Positions 1 through 12,200 of a stretch of DNA of 30,488 nucleotides are shown here, one piece after another. A program made the translations under genes and the position numbers. The stretch is from Rodentolepis nana (lineage: Eukaryota > Platyhelminthes > Cestoda > Cyclophyllidea > Hymenolepididae): the NCBI GenBank assembly GCA_900617975.1, contig UZAE01000210.1, positions 1 through 30,488 on the forward strand, read 5' to 3'. Each line of letters opens with the position of its first letter. The first letter of the stretch is position 1. Below the pieces are notes generated by a model. That model was given only the letters and a program-made list of their open reading frames with translations. It was not told where the DNA came from and searched no databases.

Positions 1-35
1 GTGCACCACGTGGGGGTAAGTCTATCGCACACCCC
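1..35 (-). repeat. SINE-like retroposon, copy 1 (5' end only)
   Basis: On the + strand gcaccacgtgggggtaagtc and then tatcgcacacccc match the right end of the other copies. On the minus strand this is the 5' end of the element; the rest is outside the window. Confidence 0.8.
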
Positions 36-157
36 ACTTTATAGAGTCTATGTAATGTTAGTTGTATAAATTAAAAACTGAGCGGGACATAATAAATTGT
101 TTCCAGCAAAAATATTTACAACTAATAGATTTAAGATCAGCTGAAATCGTCTTTTAG

Positions 158-298
158 GATCAAAGACTCTATTACAAATACATCGCTTATGACGAAACCT
201 ATGGAGCAAAGCGCACTCTTACAGAAGAAATCGTTATGAACGAGACCTTGGAACCTGGAAAGACTCACCGTTTGAGACTCAACCGATATCAAGATGTT
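158..298 (+). CDS. Exon: LamG A, middle part
   Basis: Opens after cttttag and closes at gtaagt; 47 codons, phase 0 at both ends. It encodes DQRLYYKYIAYDE and then EPGKTHRLRLNRYQD. The HRLRLNR segment matches the W/H-x-V-x-L-x-R strand typical of LamG domains. The earlier strands of this domain lie upstream of the window. Confidence 0.75.
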
Positions 299-3200
299 GT
301 AAGTAACCTTTCCCCTATTACCTACCTTCTCATTAAAATAAACTATGAAGGAAGAGTGTCAACTAACTGTTGGCTATTAAAATTGTCCTATTTAGCTGGC
401 GATAGCTAATAAAATAAATGGTTCAAACAACCAATTTATAAGTTATTTTAAATTTTTGGAGTGCGTTTTCGTTCTATGCAAAAATTTCTATGACAAGACA
501 GCAGCCTCTTCGCCTAAACTTAAAACCAGAAAGCTTTTAGTTTAAGTTTTGATTCAATGTGCATGCAATTTTCAACTACCTCAACCTCAAATTATACAGG
601 CAGGACATTACATATTGACTGTAAGTTTTCGTTTGCCTTAATTATCTTAACATTCTTTCACACTATTGCTAAATTCTCGCTTTGTTCTCAAAAACATTAT
701 TTTTTGCCTTATTAATATACACAGCATTTTTGCACTCTAAAATCTGCCAATTTGCTAAAGCCAAAAGAATGCTGACCGTTTCTTCGCAAAACTTAACCCA
801 TCACGCTTATGAAATGGGATGAACCAAACTTTAAGCATAATCTTTCTTAAGTTTAATATTACCTTACAACAATTAGTAATTGTCCTTCTTTAAGAAGGAA
901 TATAGATGCTTTTTTTCTATTATTTTGTTCGCTTATCATTTTGAAATACTTTCTGCGGCCTCTTCGTTTTTTGATTGAAAGTGTTTCTCTTAACCCTCAT
1001 TATAATCAATATACTTTGGATGAATTTACGTCAATAAATTTTGCCTATTGTTTATCATTAAACAGTGATTTTACACAGGATGAGAATTTGAAAAGGTGTT
1101 TTGAAGAGTGTGTGTTTGTACTCTATTTTTCAATTTATTTACAGCTTCGTTTGAGCCTGGGTACCCAACAACAGTTTAAAAGGATTGTTTCAGGAAAGGC
1201 CCCATTAATTCCGGAGAATGGAGTAATTTACATTGGCGGGTCAGATAATGCGGCTATTTCAACAAATGGTGAGGTTGAAAGAAACTTTGATGGCAGTGTA
1301 ACAGCTGTAAGTTCGTATATCTTTGCATAAATTAAGCTCGTATAATCTTCCACATTCATTCCTTGATTATTAATTTCCTAAGCTTGTTAAGCAATCATTG
1401 GTTCTATTTTCTTGGGAAATTCTTGTATTTTCCTACCAAAAGCATATGTAAGGGCATTAGTAGTTGTGCCTCTCATATCTCCGCACAATAATTACAGTGT
1501 TTAACTCTCTTATTACCAAACTAGAGGGGCGATTTAATGGAATTAAAAGGTTAAAATATTCGTAAAAAGCTGAAAAATAAGTTACAATTGACTTCAAAAA
1601 TATTGATTTTACCTATTTGTTACAGTTGTTCAATAAAATATCGTTTTTAAGAGAGATGGCCCTTCATCTTGGAAATGCCAAAAGTGGTGCGGATGAGATA
1701 GGGCGTGTGCTTAGAGATAGCATTTACATGCAAATATTGTCGGTTAATCGAATTTCATGGAGATGTGTGTTGCCAATTTTGAACGACTTCGGTTTAATTC
1801 CAAAATAAACTTTGTTTTTAATGTCTTCTTTAAACTGTGGGTTCTTGGGATGAAGAAAAATTGAAAATATAATAAAACAACTTACATATTTCTCAATATT
1901 GGACCGATTTTAGGCAAAAATTACTCAAGAGGGGTCTGGTATCACAAACCTGGATATGTTGGAGTTGATTCGTGATCCTAATTGGAATCGAAACATTCTT
2001 CGAAATGGTGGTGTTGAATATGAATACCATATGCCTTATCGTCCACCAAAATTGTCAATTATCGATCCAAACGGGCCACTGATGCCAACGGCTTCAACTC
2101 GTGGACACGCTGGAATAACCCTCCACACCTCCCCGATTCCTGTGACATTCATGGGTACCCAATCATCTGTTGTGCGCTTCGACACGTGGGATTTCTCTGT
2201 TTTTCATTCCTTCGAAATGGAATTCAGAACTTTTGAACCTAATGGAGTTCTCTTCTTTGTGTGAGTATATTTATAATTTATTACTCCCCAATTAAAAAAT
2301 ATCTTTAAGGTATTTTATCAATTTATCGATTTCCTTACTGAAACGAACTAATTGATCTGTTAAATATCCAATGTCATTTAAAATCATATTTTCTCCCAAT
2401 ACGCCTATTATTTAAGTTGTATATCCAATTAGGCTGCTGCAATTTTTTTCTACTTCAAATCAGTTTTTTATATGCATCTTAATTAATTTGTCATAAATTT
2501 TAATATTCGTAACAGCTGTTACATCAGTACATTTATAAAAAAAACCGATTGTTTGTCCGCCTTGGCTGAATCATAACCTTCTATTCTAATTCGGTTTGGC
2601 TCTATTAACAGGGACAGGAAACTTCTTGAAAGTTATAAGCTTCATAAATTCTTAAGGGATCAATTTTTAAGCTGTTTGGAATAAGAAAAAATCAACTTAT
2701 TTTGTCATTTGGTTTGACTTTATCAACTAGTTTTTTCTTCTCTCTTGTCGGTGCCTCCATTTCAAAACTATTGGCAGTGAAAGATCAAAGAGAATCCTCA
2801 AGTAATAAATAAATCAATGAATTTTCTAAGAATTGAGCTAATTTGTTTTTTTTGCAAAAATACAGGTCAACATACCAATATTCGATTTTTAAAAGCAGAT
2901 CAATATGTTTTTTTCAATCCTGTAGGAAAGGGTGCCCCTTAATTCCTTTCATTGGCTAAGAACAGCACCTTTTCATGGCATTTGTCATTATTTTACGTCT
3001 AACATAATTCAAGTAGTTGCTTTTCGTAATAGCTCTTTCAGTTTAACTTACACTTAGTCTAATTAAAGTAAAGTAATATAATTTTGCAACATTAAAACAC
3101 TGCTTAAAACTGTTTGCCTTTTGACCGGAAATAATTGGTTTAAACTAAGTATTTTAAGTACTTAAGACAGACAGAACAGAAACTTTTCTCCTCAATTGTC

Positions 3201-6200
3201 TATTTGCGTTTACCACTTTCCTTTCAAAATTAAATTTCATATATTTTACCCTTTTTGTAGTAGTTATAGTGAACTGGACTTAATTGAATAGTATTTAGTG
3301 AGAAATAGAGCAATAAGGTATACGAGTTATTTGATTTAGATCTTTTAAAAAATATGTAAAGTTGATGAATTTTCAGGCTCAACTTACACGTGGATACCAA
3401 ATGCTGCACAATTTGTTTACTTGTAAATAAAGTTCATTTATATTAAAGCTCCACTGGTTTTTTGGCGATTTAACAGCATATTGATACTTAAAAGTACATG
3501 TATAATTCGACCGTGAAATCGATTTTTAGTGTGATGACATCCTTTCCCTATAGGAGATGTCCATACTGTGGTTTCTAAGGTCACCTCATAGTTTTGTACT
3601 TTTTCCACGGGAGCAAATCTAATATCTTGTCTGAAGAAAAATACGATCATTCATTAAGCGTGCACAAATCACAGAATCGTAGGCCACATAAGTGCTTCGC
3701 TAATAACTGCCCTACCCTCCCCCCCCCCCCCCCAATACGCTTCCACTGCAAACGCAGTCACATTCAATGAAAGTGCGACGTTTTAGGCGGTTGTGCGTCC
3801 GTGTTGCCATAAATCCTGCCAGCCACTGGCCAGCTTATATCGATCTACTTTCTGTTTGGTTAGCGGTAAACCAATCAGTTAGTACGGTTCTTGCAACGCA
3901 CGCTTGTACACCTGCACTTGATGATTCAGTGACAGATGGCACTAAATCAATGTCCCGATGGCTCTTTTTCTTTTTTTTCGCAGGTCTGGAATATATTACT
4001 ACTTTTATAGTTACTGTGTGAAGGCGTGAGATGAAAGTGCATGGTTTGCTTTAACTAAACCACATAAGTGGCGAATTTTAAGCACACTTTTACTGTGTTG
4101 CGCTGTGCGGTGAGACGGTATGTTTCATGCCAATACACCGTGTCTAGAGGCAATCATCTGCCAACTAAAACTTGTGTGTTGCTACCTCAGACAATAGGTG
4201 CATATTTAAAAGCATTTTTTTCATTTATGAGACTAGAAGACAGTTGTTGTACAAGTTTTTAAAATTTTCATTAGAAAATAAGAGGCAATTAATTCATAAT
4301 GTGAATAATACTTTCTGAAAAGCCTTTTACCTGCTTTCATTACCAAAGAATTTTTTAATATCCCAAAAATATTTGTTATCTGAAAGTGTTCTGAAGATTA
4401 GAAACATTCTTTCAATAAGCAACACCTTAGCTAAGAATTTATTTATTTATATCAAATGGCGGGCGTTTTGATAGTTATCATTTGCCCTTTAGTTGACTTC
4501 AGGATTCACAGATGGGAAGGAACATCAAAGTGAAAAAGGTCGAGATGGGGGGGGGGACAGAAGTGTGTTTCAAAGATGTAAAAGAGACAGACACAAAGGT
4601 AGGGAAAAAGGTAAGATGAGTACTGTGAAGTAATAGTTGAATATGACAAGCAGTCGGGCCATGGTAGTTTGAAGTCAGAGGTCAACTGCCGGTTAATAGA
4701 CTTTTTTGCCGTATGAGTATACGTTGCCCAGGGTACACCACGTGGAGGTAAGTCTATCGCACACCCCCCCTAAGCTAGGAATAAAGTGTCTTCTGAAAAT
4801 ATTTAGAAAAGTTGAGAAAACGGATTATTTATCCATCTAGCAAAAGGTCTAATTCAAAGAAGGTTGTTTCTGAGTGATGGTTTACAAAGTGTCACTTTAC
4901 GTAAAACTAGATATTAGTAAACATTTAAACAATGCAATGTTTTCATTATAGCTTTCTTGCTATCTTATCATTTTACCCTCGGCAATAGGGTAAAGGTCAA
5001 TTTTGCACTAATGACTGACTACATTCCTTAGGTATCTTCAATTCACTGTTGCCAAATGTTTTGCCACGAGCTGCTCTACCTTAAAACTTAAAAATGATTG
5101 ATTAACTAATAAAATTTGGTCTTTATTGCTTTCATCCTTCTAGGGGTCCTGATCGAGAACACACAGACTTCGTCTGCGTTGAAATTTTTGATGGAAATGT
5201 GTACTTCGCATATGGTATCGGTGATCATTATAGACACATTCAGCTGAACCCAATAACCCGCAAAGTAAATACAGGAACAGCCCACCGTGTCTATGTTGAA
5301 AGGACTCCTCAGCATCGTTTTATTGTGAGTTGACGATAATCTGATTTCATTAAATAGTCAAGTTACGCATGAATTATTTTAAATATTGCTTGATTCCAAA
5401 CCGGAAGTTCCCCCTCATTCCTTATGACAAAGTTTAGAATAACCTTAAATTCCACAATAAATAGACCACTCCACAATAGTTCATAAGATTTGTGCATTAG
5501 GTGAAATATAACGGTCGGGAGATAGATGTTAATCAAGGAACTTCGCGTCATCAAGCTGAATTTTCCAGCTACACGTACTTTGGAAGCATCGACCAGCCCT
5601 CTCGATTTCCATGGATTGTCTGGTCTAGGGAGAATTTTGCTGGTTGTATAAACTTTATCCGTGTTAATGATGACAAATTTCTGGATCCTGCTTCGTAAGT
5701 CAAATAATATTACTTCAATTCAAAGTCGAGAATAGGCTATGATCCATCATTTGTTGCTTTAAGTCGAATGAATCAACACACGGACCTTAGTCGCGGTATT
5801 CAATTCGGTGTCTGCAAAGCCCCAGACCTACGTTGTAATAGGGAAATTTGTGGTGGAGGTCAGTGCCACGAACGTTCTTATCCATTTTTTGAACCAATGA
5901 ACTTTGCTTGTGATTGTTCTGCATCGGACAAGACATTCAGAGAAGGCGTTGAAGACATTCGCCGTTCAGAGTCCTGTAATCGTGGTACGAATTAATTTTA
6001 TCTAGTGTTCTACTTATTTAATGACAGTAGATACGATATCAGGTATTCTATTTTAGATGCTCCAATTGTTGAATTCGATGGCGAGAAGGTGTTAATGATA
6101 GATTTTGAAAGACAAATGAATACGCTCACAACGCACACGGACGATATCAATCTCCAGTTTAAGACCATGAGCCTATACGGTCCTTTATTCGTAGCTGTCT

Positions 6201-9200
6201 CTACAGCCGAAAAGCAATACTTCCGTGTGGAACTGGAGAACGGTCTCATTAAAGTGACTACCAATATGAATAAGGCTAGCAATCCTCCACGTGATTCCGT
6301 ATGTTCGAAATAATTTGTACAAACTAGTAACCCTGAATATTCACTAACTTTTTTACTCACTTTTTGTAGGAATTTGTTCTTCAAAGTCCATTGCTTAACG
6401 ATAACAACTGGCATACTCTTAGAATTCGACGTCGTGCTCAGTTCCTATACATTAGCGTAGATAACACCAGTGAAAAAGACGATTCCCTGATTGTTGAAAT
6501 TCCAAAAGGTGTATTTAACAACATAGCCCAACAAATCTATGTTGGTGGCATGATGCCAGACAACTACGCGTCTCCACCTGACGGCAATAGGGCTGGATTC
6601 CTCCCAAGGGGACCCAAATTCGTAGGTGAAATGAGAAACTTCTACTGGAACCAGTACGACTTCTTTGGAACACGCCAACTATCTAATCAATATACAACTG
6701 ACGTCTTAACACCACGTTTGGAGCTTCCAACATTCCCAAGTTGGCCCAGAGAGCCTACTTATTCAATCACTTGCACATCTAAACTCAACTGGGGTACCAT
6801 CCAGGTTCCTATGAAAGCAAAAGAAGCGGGTGATATGTGGCTCTTAGAGTTTAAGACGAAATATGATGGTGTGTTAACTCACGTAAGTCAAAAAGAATTA
6901 GAAAGATGAAATAAAGTCGAAATATGGGATCAATTTGGTATTTTAAATATTTAGGCACGAGATGATACCACAGGGTCCCATTTCACATTAATAATCCTCA
7001 AGGGTCGTCTACACTTAATCTACTCAATTGGAGGAGTTGCAGGTGTTCACGAGATAATTAACAGTCCAAACACTGTCACCGACAATATTTGGCACCGTGT
7101 CACTTTTGGCCTTGATCGTGTTAAGGGCCGCTTTGTCGTAATCGTTGATGATTCGGGTCCAGAGGTAAGCTCAATAGTGATAATTGCGTATAAATATCTC
7201 TATAAACGCCATTCAAAGCCATCAGACCAGTCGAAAACATAATGGCTACTTAATGGAACAGGAGCCTTTATTTTCACTATGAGTAAGGCAGTGTAACGCG
7301 CAATAGCACTTGCATAGTAATTGTCATTACGTTCATTAACCACTCATAATAAAAGTGTATATATATTTAAAACGGTACAAATAAATCCAATAAAATTCAA
7401 CATTGCATTCACGTCCATGTACTAAAATTGATTCGTTACTGTATGAAAAGAACCGAAGAATGAAAATACGCGATCCATTTGTAATTATTTATCATCAACC
7501 TTTCCTTCATTATACTACTTTTAATTCAGCTGCTTAAAAAATATTTACCCCTTCGAATTAACTTTGTAGAAGCAGCAATTTGGTATTGTTTTCATTTAGC
7601 TAACGATTCCATTCATTCGTACTAGGGGTATTTCACCTGTTGCCATCTGGCTCACTTACTATACGCGTACAACAACTTACGTCTACTTATGGCATTTGAC
7701 CAACTATGCTATGCTTCTGCCGGCTAATTTGTTCAACATAAATTTTAAATTTATTTACTTCAAAACTTGGAATAAATCACTCTCAGATCCTATATTCTTG
7801 CAGACAATCAAAGTGTTTACCTTAGCCCCTTACCTATTACCTCATTTGGTAAGTCGCTGTTCGTGGTGGTCTTTCTGTCGTCGGTCCCTCACCAGATTAA
7901 TTCTAAACAGGCATTAAATGTTCAGATTAGAAACGACTTTGAATGTTATCACATTCACTTTATCAAAACGCGCTGATTTGCATGTTTAAACTGTAATTGA
8001 ATTATTCGGTCCTATGTCCAAATACACTTTAACTCAGGCACGCAGTGACAGCGCTTTCCCATCATACTTGTCGTCAATATGTCCGTGTATCTCACTATAG
8101 TATTGTCTTCCAGATTCTTACTTTTGTATCAAGTCCAATAACAAACTTTTCTTCCAGACCTTTGGACATCGACTTCAACACAACACTCTTAATACCTTGA
8201 TCTTCCATTTTGGAGGTGTTCCGGGTACTTGGAGCAAGATTTTGGAGATCATCAGACTATATGCACCCACATTGTTGTCCCGTGGACATGAGTTAAGTCC
8301 ACCGGCTTTGACGGGATGTCTAGGGGGCTTCAGTACAAGAACTGATCGATTCTTAGTCGACTTATTGAAGAAGTACGACGCTAATCTGGAAAGCTATCCT
8401 CCTGATGAAATTATACGTGGATACTGCCGAGGTACGTTGATAAAAACACAATTAATATATTATTGACTTAGGAAGACGTAACAGAGAAAATCATTAGTGC
8501 TTCAATTGCTCAAATAATGCTTTAAATATATTTACGGTAAAATACGCTGCCTTGTAAAAGTAGATATGATACAAATAGTTGAACAGAAGAATAAGCTTAG
8601 AGACAGCTAGAATTATACAGTAAATAACTTTAATTCTTTTATGATTTAACTACATGATATTTTTACTAAAATAGCTTTATTTACTTTGCTTAATAATTGA
8701 CTGTTGGTATTGAATTAATAATATTTCATTAATATTAGTTCAGCTTTACCGAGAGACACGAAGAAAATAAGATTCACTATACTTTTTTCGATTTAAAGAG
8801 GATTGTGCTTGCAAACCGGGTAAGAAATAGCAGATGCAAGTCTTCTTCTAATTAGACAATCTAATTTTTAGTTTTTTCCTTTCATGATTGCAAACACTTG
8901 CAATTCTTATTAGAACATAGAATGTATTCACTTTAATTTCCTAGTGCATTTAATAATTTTGTCACCGTAATTTCTTCCCACAGATGGTGAGTTTGGCTTA
9001 TTTCGTCTTACCATCCGCATGTTGCTACTTTATTTTACTTCAGTAGCATTTATCGCTATTTCTATTTTTGTTCTCCGCCTACTGCAAACCTACCGATCAC
9101 TCATTAATATATAATAATAACAAACAGACATCTCTAAAAATATACACAAAATAAAATGTATGTTTGGCCATTTTTCTGTTTATTGACAAATCTCTTTTTG

Positions 9201-12200
9201 ACCTTACTTTGGCTGTGTGCATTAAATACTGCTTATGAGGGTTAAAAAGAAAACTGCAGTATTGCTAAAGAAGTAATAAGATGTAATCATCTGCTTGTCC
9301 GCTTTATAATTCCCGTGAAGCAATTCGTACACGTGTGTTTGTGTCAAAACCATGTCGTACTGCATGTTAAGTTTGCCCCATGAATATTCGCATTGACTGT
9401 ATTGGCATTTAACTTCAGATATAGTCAGATGTACTCCAGACTACTGTTCCAATGGTGGAATTTGCGTCAAAACCAGTGACACCAATCTTCTTTGCAACTG
9501 TACGAATACTGGTTACTCAGGCCCCAGATGTGAAGATCGTGTGACTATCTGTCCTCCAAACTTTTGTCTAAATGGAGGTTATTGCAGTATTATTGGCTCA
9601 AATCCAGTATGCAATTGTCAAGGCACCGGTTATTATGGCGATAAATGTGAATTTTCTGTCTGTTCTCCTGACTACTGTAAAAATGGTGGTATATGCACAG
9701 TTATAAATGGTCAACCCGTTTGTGATTGCAGTAATACTCCATTTGGTGGAGCAAGGTGTGATGCGATCATATGTCGCCCTGATTATTGCCGAAATGGAGG
9801 TGTCTGTCTTGTCCAAAATGGACGTCCAGTCTGTGACTGTTCTGGAACTGGTTACAGTGGCCTCTACTGCGATCAACCAATATGCTCACCGAATTACTGT
9901 AGAAATGGTGGAATGTGTATCATTCAAGGTGGGCAGCCTGTTTGCGATTGTTCTTCGACAGGACACTCAGGTCGTTTCTGTGAAGTTCCTGTCTGTAGAC
10001 CTGATTACTGTCGCAATGGTGGCCATTGCATGGTTCAGAATGATCGTCCTGTCTGTGACTGTCGTGGTACTGGCTATGAAGGTCCATATTGCGAAAACGC
10101 CATTTGCCGACCAGGATATTGCAGGAATGGTGGAATTTGTTCTATCGCAAGCGGACGTCCAGTTTGTGATTGCTCCAATACTGGGTATGGGGGCCAATTC
10201 TGTGAACAGCCAATTTGTAGACCTGGTTTCTGTCTCAATGGAGGTAGATGCATTGTTCAGAATGGTCAGCCGATATGTGATTGTCGTGACACGGGTCACG
10301 TTGGATCACACTGCGAACAGGGAATCTGTCGTCGAGACTACTGCATGAATGGCGGAATCTGTTCCGTTGTTAATGGACAGCCAGTTTGTGATTGCAGTGC
10401 TACTGGTTATGAAGGTCCGCTTTGCGAGCAACCTATTTGTCCCGATGGCTATTGCCTCAACGGAGGGCGTTGTGTTGTTCAGAATGGTCGTCCTTACTGT
10501 GATTGCACAGGAACAGACTACCGTGGAGACCGTTGTACGCAGCCAATCTGCCTTCCCAACTTCTGCCTTAATGGAGGCAATTGTTATGTTTATGAGGGAA
10601 GTCCTCACTGCAATTGTACCGCTAATTTCCGCGGAGATAGGTATCTGTTCACTATATTGAGATTAGTTCTATCTGCATTTCACTTAGTACCGACGAATTT
10701 CCTATTTTAGGTGTCAATCTCCAGTTTGCCCTTCTGATTATTGTAGTAATAATGGTAGGTGTTATATGTCAGGTTCGACGCCTGTGTGTGATTGTACGGG
10801 AACGGGCCACACTGGTGACCGATGCACAAACCCAATTTGTCCCGATGGATATTGCCAAAATGGTGGTATCTGTCACGTTCTTCCTAGTGGTAAACCATTT
10901 TGTGATTGTTCGCACACGTCTAATACCGGAGCTCAGTGCGAGAATCCTATTTGCCAGCCAAATTACTGTTCTGGACGAGGAACATGCAGAGTTGAACAAG
11001 GACGTCCAGTCTGCGAATGTCAACTAGATTATTGGGGATCACAGTGCCAATTGCAAGTCTGTCCGCCTGGATTCTGTCAGCACGGTGGAACTTGCTATGC
11101 AGGTACTGATCGTAAACCACACTGCCGTTGCCCCGAAGGCTACGAGGGTGATCAATGCGAAATTCCAAAAACCTGTCCTCACGGCTATTGTTATCACGGT
11201 GGGGAATGCACAATGTTGGGGGGTATGCCTGTATGCAACTGTATCAACACCGATTATCAGGTCAGTCTCAGTTGGTTTATATCATGTTAAATCATTTTGA
11301 TGGAGGTGAAATATGAATACTTCATATTTTTGTTTTAAAGGGTCCTCGTTGTCAGACGCCGAAAACCTGTCCTCCTGGATATTGCCAAAATGGTGGATTG
11401 TGCACTGTTAGCGGGGGTCGGTATTTATGCAATTGTTTGGGAACGGGATTCCAAGGACCAACTTGTTCTGATCCGGTCGCTTGTCCTACTGGCTACTGTC
11501 ATGGCGGAATTTGCACAGTTCTCCCAGGCGGGCGATATCTTTGCAATTGCTGGAAAACGGGTCGTAGTGGACCCACTTGTGATGGTGGTGAGTTGGAGAG
11601 TGGAACTTAATTTTCCATTTTCTTTTACAAGTATGCGTATTTATTTCATATTTTTATTCTGTACATACTTTTACTGAACATTTGATATGCCATTTTTCAA
11701 ACAATTCAAAAGATCGAACTATTTGCCTTGGCAAATAATAATGTTCCATTTCGTTTCTTTATATTTTGCACAGATTTAATTTTTAACCACTGTTTAAACC
11801 AATACGTGGACCATGATAAGCTTCATTTGAATCCCATTATTCTTCTCACGTGCCAATTTTAAGGGAAATATGCTTGATGATTTATTTGCTACGACGATGA
11901 CGGTGAAAGTTCTATTCTATTTGCCTATCTGCTCGAAGTCCAGTTTCTATCTTCACCCTTAAAGTCGAGGATTATTTGATATTGAGGAGTCTATTGGCTG
12001 TTTTTGGGTTTCCTAAGATGTAATAAACAAAAGAATGGACTCACAGTGTTTTGGAGAAGGATAATTATGAAATTTTTCCAATTTTAGGAGTTTAATTTCA
12101 AATACACGTGACAGTTCTCTGCAAGTTTTTCATTTTCATTTGAGTTTCGGTAGAGTTATTTTTTTCATAAATCATGGCTAATTTTGTATTCGTAAAAAAT

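Larger units (their letters stand above)
2261..5143 (+). other. 2.9-kb intron in LamG B
   Basis: Holds retroposon copy 2 (4439-4770), a poly-C run (3719-3733) and a stretch of about 600 bp (3660-4262) less AT-rich than the rest, discussed under findings. I see no exon with compatible signals. The reading phase across it (2 to 1 nt) is consistent with direct splicing of its two flanking exons. Confidence 0.75.

Noticed and set aside
941..1144. Possible coding sequence upstream of the exon at 1145 (the open frame runs back to 941).
   Set aside because: It is separated by a clear acceptor (ttatttacag) and reads as AT-rich intron; the 21-nt microexon gives the better join.
4439..4770. Retroposon as a terminal-inverted-repeat DNA transposon or a solo LTR.
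   Set aside because: The ends are not inverted repeats and do not show TG...CA; the variable-length duplications and A-rich tail fit retroposition better.
6010..6414. A 134-codon minus-strand open frame.
   Set aside because: It lies opposite two well-supported LamG C exons and spans their intron; no domain.
9598..11213. Several open frames on the minus strand and in other + frames across the EGF array.
   Set aside because: They are shadows of the repetitive, stop-poor EGF coding sequence; their translations are Thr/Ile- or Val-rich artefacts of the repeat.
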